In this document: positions 8,540 through 16,797 of the stretch, in pieces
Layout of the letters: every line of letters begins with the position of its first letter
Position numbering within the stretch: the stretch's first letter is position 1
From: Erysipelotrichia bacterium
Lineage (GTDB): Bacteria > Muiribacteriota > Ozemobacteria > Ozemobacterales > Ozemobacteraceae
Direction of reading: 5' to 3'
DNA length: 39,545 bases
Assembly: GCA_009928855.1 (NCBI GenBank)
Contig: SABV01000006.1
Coordinates: forward strand, 1-39,545
Notes under the pieces: generated by a model
What the model saw: only the letters and a program-made list of their open reading frames with translations
Told to the model about the DNA's origin: nothing
Database searches by the model: none
Position numbers and translations under genes: made by a program

Positions 8540-9538
8540 TTAAGGCAAGGGCAACCCGGCAGATCTCGGATTAACGTAGTTGCCGTTCAATTTAAGACCA
8601 AAATGCAAATGGGCACCAGTCGTGTATATGCCGGTATTATCAGACTTAGCGATTTCCTGGCCCATACTTACTCTCTGACCCTGCGTTACAGTGCTTTTCT
8701 GGAGATGGCAATAGAAAGATTCATAGCCGTTGTCGTAGCGAACTTTGATATAGTTGCCGCCGCCTGATTCAAAAGCAACAGCCACAACCGTTCCATCGCC
8801 AAGGGCATTCAGACGGGTTCCGCTCGGCACTGGCAGATCTATACCGTTATGCATTGTATATTGGCCCGTAGTTGGATGCTTGCGCATTCCATACTCTGAG
8901 CTTGCATAAGAGGGCATCGGACTGCAGGGTGCTGCGCCAAAACGGCCGCTTCCCGTAGTTACTGATGGATCTGTATTTTCAGATTCGGTTTTAACATTCA
9001 TCTGCCAGGGGTATATTACTGGAACCTGCCCTGCCGGAGCCCCGGGCGATTCGACATAGTTAGAATGAATAAAGGCAATCTGCCCATTGTGGGCAATACG
9101 ATACCATGCCCCGACACGATCGATAATTTTAACCACATCACCTTCGTGAAAGCTGTCTATAACAGTGCCCCACGGGCTGCTTCTCACGTTCAGGCTCGTA
9201 TCTACACGAACTGTACCATAAGTAATTTTTTTTACAGTATTCTTCTTGTCGCCTGACGATTTATCGCCGGTCACCGTCTTTTCAGACTCTTCAACAAGCT
9301 TTTCGTTTTCGGTAACGGTCTCAGTGGTGCCATCGTCATTTTTAATTACGACAGTCACCATGGCATCTTCAACTTTTATTTCTTTGACTTCACCAAACTT
9401 CTTTTTGTAGGTATCACCGACAAGATACAGATCCTTTTCCTCAAATGGATTAGCTGCATACAGGCCAGCATTAGCAAAAACACATAAAAACACGCAGGCC
9501 GCAACAAATATTGCCAGACAAAAAAATGTTTTTTTCAT
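8540..9538 (-). CDS. Secreted peptidoglycan endopeptidase: SH3b domain + M23 (LytM) peptidase
   Basis: 332 aa; signal peptide; SH3-like 'TSLNVRSSPWGTVIDSFHEGDVVKIIDRVGAWYRI'; M23 'MHNGIDLPVPSGTRLNALGDGTVV...GAHLHFGLKLNGNYVNP' with HxxxD and HLHFG motifs. Confidence 0.92.
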   Translation of the reverse strand: MKKTFFCLAIFVAACVFLCVFANAGLYAANPFEEKDLYLVGDTYKKKFGEVKEIKVEDAMVTVVIKNDDGTTETVTENEKLVEESEKTVTGDKSSGDKKNTVKKITYGTVRVDTSLNVRSSPWGTVIDSFHEGDVVKIIDRVGAWYRIAHNGQIAFIHSNYVESPGAPAGQVPVIYPWQMNVKTESENTDPSVTTGSGRFGAAPCSPMPSYASSEYGMRKHPTTGQYTMHNGIDLPVPSGTRLNALGDGTVVAVAFESGGGNYIKVRYDNGYESFYCHLQKSTVTQGQRVSMGQEIAKSDNTGIYTTGAHLHFGLKLNGNYVNPRSAGLPLP

Positions 9539-9618
9539 ATAGCCCCTCGACTGTACAGAATTACATAACTATACTCCCATTTTAAGAATTAGTTTTCAAC
9601 TGGCGGAATTTGCTTTTC

Positions 9619-9647
9619 TTGAAATGATTGGCAGAAAAGTTTATAAT
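9619..9647 (+). promoter_or_regulatory. Sigma70 promoter for the GAF signalling run
   Basis: TTGAAA-N17-TATAAT, about 55 nt upstream of the TTG start at 9703. Confidence 0.85.
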
Positions 9648-9702
9648 CCGCTTTATTGAAGCTTTGCAGAGTTAAAAAATCGAAGTTTGTTCGGAGTTTG
9701 TA

Positions 9703-12474
9703 TTGAAAACAGCATTTCTTGATGTATTGACCGAACTGGAGGGGACCTCACCCTACTCTGAACTCGCAGATAAAAATCTCGATCTGCTCTGCAGATTCAA
9801 AGATTATCTAGGAATCGGCCTGCGCTTTTACACCGGAGAAGCAGAAACCTGGCGTCAGTTTAAACTTCATAAAGCACATAATCTTGACATAGCCGGTCTG
9901 TGCGACTTTTCAAAGAATGAACTTCCGGATAGCCCTGCCAACATTCTGCAACAATCATTAAACGGCAAAAATTATTCAGTGATAATCAGCCCCTATTTTG
10001 TGGGCACCTCGCATTTGGCAGATCTTATTCTGATTCTCACCCAAGACACGGATTATTCACTTGAAGAATGGCATCTCTTCGCCGACTGCATGGCTGAACG
10101 TATTTGTGCCAAATTTCTTTTTCCTCTTCATCTGATAAGCAGTCACCTTGAAAATTCGGAGCGTCTTTTGCTTTTCATGAGAGAAACTCAGACGCTTCTC
10201 AACACAAACAGGTATGTAGAAGCCCTTGCGCCGGGCTTTGAAAAACGCCAGGCAGAGCTGTGGTTCAATGATGACAGCCCTATTTTAACGGCTTTTTTGA
10301 CCAAATTGCAAAGAGAGTTTAATCTTTATGCCGTTTTTCTCGTTCAGCAGGCAGCTCCCGGATTTTGTAACCAGATAACAGTTGCAGCAATAAATGATAC
10401 AGAAGACCCTGACGCCAGCATACAGGAAATGATCGACACGGCAATGCAACATGACCTGCAAAAGGAACAGGAACAGGCAATCATTTCAAAATCACTGTTA
10501 AAAACAGGAAAAAGCGAATTCAGGCACGAGGCACCAATTCCCTTATTATTCTCATGTATGGCCGGCGGAGTTACCTATGGGCATCTCGGTCTCTCACTGC
10601 CAAGTCGGCATGTTTACCGCCACATTGGTCATCGGGCCAAGCTTCTGCCAATGCTCGCCAATCAGCTGGGGCTTTATTTCAGCCACTTTTACCAGTTGCG
10701 CAAAGAAGCTCTGCAGATACGAATGCTGCAGCAGATAAACCAGACATGCAATCTTATTAACGCATCTGTAAATATTGGCGCGATACTTTTCAAACTGGTC
10801 GAAAGTCTCAATTATCTTTTTGGGCAGTATTCGGGTGCGATCCTGATGTTTGAAAAAGAAACCTCCGAACTCGAGGTCGTAAATTATCTGGGGGGTGAGA
10901 TTCCCAAAGATTTTGATCTGCATTCGATCATCAACACTCCCGGTCCACTCCTTGACGCAATAAGTGAAGGCTCAGCCTTTGACAACCGTGATGGCCGACA
11001 TGATCTGCCAATTCGTTATATTTTGCCACTCGCTACCAACCCGAATGCGCTAGATATAAATTCTAATCAGCCATCGAGATCACTGGGCTGCGTTGTTCTT
11101 TTTGACTCAAAACTCAATCAATATCTTTCAGAAGACACTCTGCACACACTTTTGACAATTCTACTCAGTGGTATAAGCGCTGCACTGCAGAGCGCCTGTA
11201 ACTACGAAGAAAAGCTTGATACCATAAGAGCCCTCGAAGGCATGATGGGAAAACTCTCCGACACAGATAAGCTTCTCGATGAGATGATATCAATCATCAG
11301 ACGCCTTCTTAACGTCAACCGCATATCTTATCTTGAGCTCGATGAAACGGGAAAATATCTGCACATCAAAAAAAGCTATGGCCTGCCGGCGGGTATTATG
11401 GAAAAAACCAAAATTCCCATCGGCGAAGAAATTTCTGGACATGTTGCCAAAGAAGGTCATTCATACCGCATTGACAACATTGAATCTGAAGGCGTCTTCA
11501 AGAAACGTTCCCTGGAAGACTATCTAAACCGTTCGCTGCTTTCGGTTCCGCTTATCAGAAATCGTGAAACCCGCGACAGCAAGGTTATTGGCGTAATAAA
11601 CGTCAACAACAAAAACAATGGGATGACTTTTACTTTTCAAGACCAGGAGCTGCTTGAAGCAATTGCGCACCTGGTGGTAACAGCCATTGAAAACGTCAGA
11701 TTGCTTGAAGAAGAGAGCGAAAAAAAGCTTTTTGAACGTCAGCTCAACGATGCTCGCGACATTCAAATGTCATTGATGCCAAAAACATTTGTCGATATGC
11801 CTGCCAGCATTGATATTTTTGGCAAGAGCATACCGGCAAGACAGATCGGCGGCGATTTTTTCGACATTCTCAGTCTGGACGACGGAAGATTGCTTATAGT
11901 GCTTGGCGACGTTTCGGGCAAAGGCATGCCAGCAGCAATTCTTATGGCTGTCACCAGGATGATTATCAGAGGCGTGGTGCAGAATAACTCTGACCTGGTT
12001 TCAATCATTGAGACTGTCAACGACAGACTGACCCGTGAACTTGATTCATACCATTTTGTAACCCTGCAACTGGTGGCGATAGACCCCCGGACAGGCGATT
12101 GTGAAATGTCTTCAGCCGGCCATGGCCCTCTAACTGTATATCTGCAGGGGGCGCTCCAACAAATAGAGACCAGAAGTGGCCCACCGCTCGGCATGGCTGG
12201 CATCGTCGGAGTTTATCACAAAAGTTCTTTTTTGATGACAGCCGGAGACACTTTGATAATGTATACTGATGGGCTTTCTGAAGAGCGTTCGCCGGCAGGT
12301 GAAATGTTCGGAACTGATCGCATCAACAGCCTGATGGAGAAGCACAGCGATTCGACCACAGCCAGAGATCTCACAGAAACGCTCATTGCCACGGTAGAAA
12401 ACTGGCGAGATGCTGCCGAGGCTCATGATGATCTGACTGTGCTCAGTCTCAAATTTAAAGGAATATCAGCATGA
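9703..12474 (+). CDS. GAF-domain PP2C-family (SpoIIE/RsbU-type) serine phosphatase, TTG start
   Basis: 923 aa; C-terminus 'DARDIQMSLMPKTF...IGGDFFDIL...VLGDVSGKGMPAAILMA...SSAGHGPLTVY...MYTDGLSEERSPAGEMFG...HDDLTVLSLKF'; upstream GAF 'LLNVNRISYLELDETGKYLHIKKSYGLP...GEEISGHVAKEGHSYRIDN...SLLSVPLI...GVINVNN'. Confidence 0.93.
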   Translation: MKTAFLDVLTELEGTSPYSELADKNLDLLCRFKDYLGIGLRFYTGEAETWRQFKLHKAHNLDIAGLCDFSKNELPDSPANILQQSLNGKNYSVIISPYFVGTSHLADLILILTQDTDYSLEEWHLFADCMAERICAKFLFPLHLISSHLENSERLLLFMRETQTLLNTNRYVEALAPGFEKRQAELWFNDDSPILTAFLTKLQREFNLYAVFLVQQAAPGFCNQITVAAINDTEDPDASIQEMIDTAMQHDLQKEQEQAIISKSLLKTGKSEFRHEAPIPLLFSCMAGGVTYGHLGLSLPSRHVYRHIGHRAKLLPMLANQLGLYFSHFYQLRKEALQIRMLQQINQTCNLINASVNIGAILFKLVESLNYLFGQYSGAILMFEKETSELEVVNYLGGEIPKDFDLHSIINTPGPLLDAISEGSAFDNRDGRHDLPIRYILPLATNPNALDINSNQPSRSLGCVVLFDSKLNQYLSEDTLHTLLTILLSGISAALQSACNYEEKLDTIRALEGMMGKLSDTDKLLDEMISIIRRLLNVNRISYLELDETGKYLHIKKSYGLPAGIMEKTKIPIGEEISGHVAKEGHSYRIDNIESEGVFKKRSLEDYLNRSLLSVPLIRNRETRDSKVIGVINVNNKNNGMTFTFQDQELLEAIAHLVVTAIENVRLLEEESEKKLFERQLNDARDIQMSLMPKTFVDMPASIDIFGKSIPARQIGGDFFDILSLDDGRLLIVLGDVSGKGMPAAILMAVTRMIIRGVVQNNSDLVSIIETVNDRLTRELDSYHFVTLQLVAIDPRTGDCEMSSAGHGPLTVYLQGALQQIETRSGPPLGMAGIVGVYHKSSFLMTAGDTLIMYTDGLSEERSPAGEMFGTDRINSLMEKHSDSTTARDLTETLIATVENWRDAAEAHDDLTVLSLKFKGISA

Positions 12475-14597
12475 ACAGCCACGAACACCTTGAAGTTCTT
12501 GAATTTCATGCCAGTCTTGCAGAAAAAACAGCCAATGCCGCCGATCTGCATTTGCTGGTTGAATCAATAATCGCCGAGGCGGTTGCATTCATGAACGCAA
12601 GTTCAGGCTCTATCATGGTTTTTGACAATGAGGAGAGCTGTCTTAAGCTTTACATATCTGCTCACCACCCGGGTCTAAAACATGGCAAGACTCATGGTCC
12701 GGTGGCTAAATTACCACCCGACCGCGGAATAGCCGGACAGGTGTTTTCGAGCGGAAATGCCATAATTGTAGAAGACATGCAAAAAAATACAGAGCAGTTA
12801 AATTTGCAGGGCAGAAATGACAGCGGTTCGTTTTTATCAATGCCATTGAAGTTCAATCAACGCATCATTGGCGTCATGAACTTTAATCGCTCAATAAAAT
12901 ATCCGGGTTTTACCGCTGACGATCTTAAAAAGCTCAGTTCTGTAGACACACTTATTGCCGGCCTTATAGACAAAGAACACATGCTTGAAACCATCGAAGA
13001 GAACAGGCGCGAAATCGCCGGTCTTTACGCCATGTCGACCATTCTTTCTGAAACAAATGATTTTACCGGGCGTCTCGAAGAATTTCTTACCAAGCTCTCA
13101 GAGCGACTTTCATTGGAAAGGTCTGCCGTAATCTGCATGAATTCGCTCACCGGGGGCGGGCTTGAAGGAATGAATGATGGAAACAATTTTGAGATTCTCG
13201 CCGCGCATAAGCTCAAAACTACGCAATTGCAGAAAATGTTCGGAGCCGTTTCTTCAAGGCTTAAGCGCCAGCTTTTAAGGCCATTATCAACTTTAAGCAG
13301 CGATGAAGAAATACAAACACCACTGACTTTAACTTTCGAAGAAAACGGCAGCACACGTGAGCTTTTCTGTTTGCCGCTTGTAGTCGAAGGACAACCGTCA
13401 CACATGTTGCTTGTCAGCCGCAAGTATCTTTCGGAAGATGCAGAGCAGGCCAGAAAGCATTATCGTTTTCTTTACCTGATTTCACAAAATCTCAGTATGG
13501 CCATTGCCCGTGAAAACATGCTGAAAAGAATCCGCGAAGACCAGGAAATTCTTCTTGAAAACGCGACACGCAATCGCATTTTTCTTGAAATCAGCAAAGA
13601 TCTCGCATCGACACTTGATCCATACACAATTTTACAAAAAGCATTTGACCAGTTTCGCAAGGTCATATCGTTTACCTCTATCTCGATCATGCTTTTCGAC
13701 GATCTTGACAACACTTACCGCCTGATAGTTCAGCCGGGGGAGCCGATATCTGTCAAATTTCAGAAGAAACTCGCCGAGACAGTTTTTGATGTTTTCAGTG
13801 ATTATCCGGCAGACCCGCCTCTTAAAGCCGAGAATTTTCACAAACCGGTATTTTTTAACCCGCAAACACAGACGAGTAAACCGGTTAACGATTTCAAACA
13901 TTCTCTGCATCTCCCGATTATCATCACCGAAAAGGTCAGGGGTCTTATTCACCTTGCGCGCAAAGATAACAGGCCCTTCAGCAAACACGAACTCGACATC
14001 ACATCACAATTCACCGGAATTTTTATAACAAGCATAAAAAATGCGCTGATACACAAGCGCACAGAAAAGCTCGCTTTTACAGACCCTCTCACCGAGCTTT
14101 TTAACCACCGCTACTTTCAAGAAACACTGGCACACGAATTTATAAGAGCGAAACGTTATTCTAAGCCTCTCTCGCTGATGGTCATCGATATAGATTTTTT
14201 CAAAAAGTTCAATGATTCCTACGGACATCTGGTTGGAGACAAGGTGTTAAGGCATGTTGCAGCTATTTTCAAAAATTCTGTACGTGAACAAATCGATACT
14301 GTTGCACGTTATGGGGGGGAAGAATTCGCAGTAGTGCTGCCAGAAACAGCGATAGATGGCGCCTGGCGGTTCGCAGAACGCATCAGGGCTTCGGTAGAAG
14401 CATCAAGAATTCAGGAAGGCGACATGCAACTCTCTGTTACCCTGTCTATAGGTGTCGCCAGCACACTGGTCACGCACTGTGAAAAAACTTCGGACCTGAT
14501 TGAAGCTGCCGATATTGCGCTTTATCGGGCAAAAGACAATGGGCGAAACCAGGTTATAAAATACGACGAAAGCCAGTTAAAAAATGCCAAAAAATAA
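12471..14597 (+). CDS. GAF-domain GGDEF diguanylate cyclase
   Basis: 708 aa; GAF motifs 'ASSGSIMVFDNEESCLKLYIS...DRGIAGQVFSSGNAIIVEDM'; GGDEF 'DPLTELFNHRYFQETLAHEFIRAKRYSKPLSLMVIDIDFFKKFNDSYGHLVGDKVLR...ARYGGEEFAVVLPET'. 4-nt ATGA overlap with upstream gene. Confidence 0.94.
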   Translation: MNSHEHLEVLEFHASLAEKTANAADLHLLVESIIAEAVAFMNASSGSIMVFDNEESCLKLYISAHHPGLKHGKTHGPVAKLPPDRGIAGQVFSSGNAIIVEDMQKNTEQLNLQGRNDSGSFLSMPLKFNQRIIGVMNFNRSIKYPGFTADDLKKLSSVDTLIAGLIDKEHMLETIEENRREIAGLYAMSTILSETNDFTGRLEEFLTKLSERLSLERSAVICMNSLTGGGLEGMNDGNNFEILAAHKLKTTQLQKMFGAVSSRLKRQLLRPLSTLSSDEEIQTPLTLTFEENGSTRELFCLPLVVEGQPSHMLLVSRKYLSEDAEQARKHYRFLYLISQNLSMAIARENMLKRIREDQEILLENATRNRIFLEISKDLASTLDPYTILQKAFDQFRKVISFTSISIMLFDDLDNTYRLIVQPGEPISVKFQKKLAETVFDVFSDYPADPPLKAENFHKPVFFNPQTQTSKPVNDFKHSLHLPIIITEKVRGLIHLARKDNRPFSKHELDITSQFTGIFITSIKNALIHKRTEKLAFTDPLTELFNHRYFQETLAHEFIRAKRYSKPLSLMVIDIDFFKKFNDSYGHLVGDKVLRHVAAIFKNSVREQIDTVARYGGEEFAVVLPETAIDGAWRFAERIRASVEASRIQEGDMQLSVTLSIGVASTLVTHCEKTSDLIEAADIALYRAKDNGRNQVIKYDESQLKNAKK

Positions 14598-16785
14598 AAC
14601 AGGACAAACAGCTTCTGTCGAGTCCACTTTTGCGCGACTTTCTCGCCTTTCTGACATCTCGATGGCTCTATCGTCGGGCATTGAGTTGAATGATCTGCTT
14701 AAAGCCATGGCTAAAAATGTGAAAGAAGCGATATCTGCAGAAGAGGTTTATTTCATGCTGCTGGATCGTGGAACATTTGAGCTCTGCTTTACTGCACACA
14801 GCGGTTCTAAACGAGTGCGCCCTGCCAAAATCAGATGTCTTGACCGCCGGACGATTATCAATTCTGAAGAAGAATTTGGTTTTGCCCCCTGTTCTGACGA
14901 AATGCAGCCGACCTCACCAGAACACGAGATAACTGGTGAAGCCCTGTTGCTTCGCAATGCCTTTTTCAGCAGGCAACGACTGCTCTATTCAGGTGAAATG
15001 CATGATCCGCTGTTCAAAGACACTGCCTTCAACTCTGCCATAATAATTCCGCTCATGACCAACACGCAATGTGTGGGCCTAATGGTAGTCGGCAATATTT
15101 CTAAAAAAACACCGTTCACGGCAAACGATCTTGAAGAAGCTACTGTTTTTGCCAATCTTGCCGCAATGAAAATAGAACATAGCGGACTCTTGTCTGAACG
15201 CGAAAACCGCATTAGAGAGATGGAAAAGCTTAATGTGCTTGCTAAAAGATTTTCATCTGTACAGACCCTGGAAGGCTTGATCGGGCTATCTTTTGAATAC
15301 CTGGCGCAATTGATTCAACACGATCTTGGTATCGTGTGCATTTACAAGGACGATGAAGAAACCAGGTATTTCGTATCGCGCCTGCCGCTGGCCCCTGCCA
15401 GTCTCGACAGTCTTACCGGGCACATTGATGACATCAGTTTCAAAATACGCGGTCACACAGCGCGCATAACCCGTTGCCAACAGTTATTTTTGCAGGGGCA
15501 AAATACGATTGGAATGGAAAAGGTTTTTAGACGTAAGGTTCAGTCTTTTATGACGGTTCCTCTCACCGTACAGGGCAAAAACATTGGCTTGATAAATCTT
15601 TCTGCCACACGCCAGAAAGCTTTTAACCGGGAACATTTAAGAACTTTCACCACTCTCTCAAACCTGCTTGCCACAGCGATAGAAAATGTTAAAATCAGGC
15701 TCTACCTCGAACGCCGCATTGATGAAATTTCTGTGCTGTTTGAAATTTCGCAATCAATAACCTCCACTCTACTTCTGGATGAAGTTCTTGATTCGATTGT
15801 CAATTTTTCGATGGAAATGATGAATGCCCTCAGATGCGAACTCAGATTGCTGGACTCAACAGGTGAATTGCTTGAAGTAAGGGCATCCCGTGGCCTGTCT
15901 AAGTCGTTTCTTTCTTCAACTGCCATAAAAGTAGGCGAAGGTATTATCGGAAACTGTTTTTTGCAGCGTTTGCCCATTTCTGTTATAGATGCCCGCAAAG
16001 ACCCGCGTACCAAATACACCACCCTGATAAAGCGCGAAAAACTTGCAGGTCTGCTGGCTGTGCCAATAGTGCAAAGAGGTCGTCCCATAGGTGTAATCAC
16101 GATCTATACAAGCAAGCCTCGCGATTTTTCTCAGGATGAAATAGACCTGCTTTCTACATTCGCTTCTCAAGCCAGCATTGCGATAGAAAACGCGCAGCTT
16201 TATGCAGAGATGAAGAGACAGTATCTCTCAATGGTGATGGCTCTGGCCGCGGCCATTGAAGCAAAAGATTCTTACACACATGGCCATAGCACAAAAGTCA
16301 TGGAATACGCAGTAAAGATAGGCATTGAGCTTGGCTTAAGCGAAGAAGAAATTGAAACCGTCCGCTATGCGGGTTTGCTGCATGATATAGGTAAAATCGG
16401 AGTCAAGGATGTTATTCTTGCCAAAGAAGGCAGACTAACCGAAGAAGAAGTTTCTGAACTGCATCGTCACCCAGAATACGGTGCCAGCATCATGGAAAGA
16501 GTTGAAATTCTCAAAGAAATAGCGCCACTGACACTCTATCATCATGAACGTTATGACGGAAACGGCTATCCGTTGGGACTCAAAGGCGAACAAATACCTT
16601 TGGGCGCAAGAATACTTGCCGTTGCCGACACTTATGATGCCATGATTGCTGATCGCCCTTATCGCAAAGCATTCCCGTTTGACTATGTAAAACAGGAAAT
16701 GAAAAAGGCTGCAGGCAGTCAGCTTGACCCTCAAATAGTTAAAATTTTCTTTGAAATTCTAAAACGCGAAAACATTGAAAAATAA
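14584..16785 (+). CDS. GAF-domain HD-GYP phosphodiesterase
   Basis: 733 aa; 'HGHSTKVMEYAVKIG...RYAGLLHDIGKIGVKDVILAKEGRLTEEEVSELHRHPEYGASIM...LTLYHHERYDGNGYPLGLKGEQIPLGARILAVADTYDAMIADRPYRKA'. 14-nt overlap with upstream gene. Confidence 0.95.
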   Translation: MPKNKTGQTASVESTFARLSRLSDISMALSSGIELNDLLKAMAKNVKEAISAEEVYFMLLDRGTFELCFTAHSGSKRVRPAKIRCLDRRTIINSEEEFGFAPCSDEMQPTSPEHEITGEALLLRNAFFSRQRLLYSGEMHDPLFKDTAFNSAIIIPLMTNTQCVGLMVVGNISKKTPFTANDLEEATVFANLAAMKIEHSGLLSERENRIREMEKLNVLAKRFSSVQTLEGLIGLSFEYLAQLIQHDLGIVCIYKDDEETRYFVSRLPLAPASLDSLTGHIDDISFKIRGHTARITRCQQLFLQGQNTIGMEKVFRRKVQSFMTVPLTVQGKNIGLINLSATRQKAFNREHLRTFTTLSNLLATAIENVKIRLYLERRIDEISVLFEISQSITSTLLLDEVLDSIVNFSMEMMNALRCELRLLDSTGELLEVRASRGLSKSFLSSTAIKVGEGIIGNCFLQRLPISVIDARKDPRTKYTTLIKREKLAGLLAVPIVQRGRPIGVITIYTSKPRDFSQDEIDLLSTFASQASIAIENAQLYAEMKRQYLSMVMALAAAIEAKDSYTHGHSTKVMEYAVKIGIELGLSEEEIETVRYAGLLHDIGKIGVKDVILAKEGRLTEEEVSELHRHPEYGASIMERVEILKEIAPLTLYHHERYDGNGYPLGLKGEQIPLGARILAVADTYDAMIADRPYRKAFPFDYVKQEMKKAAGSQLDPQIVKIFFEILKRENIEK

Positions 16786-16797
16786 ACGCACAGCTCA

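Noticed and set aside
11763-12203. 146-aa minus-strand ORF opposite the PP2C domain
   Set aside because: Mirrors the conserved phosphatase coding region; shadow ORF.
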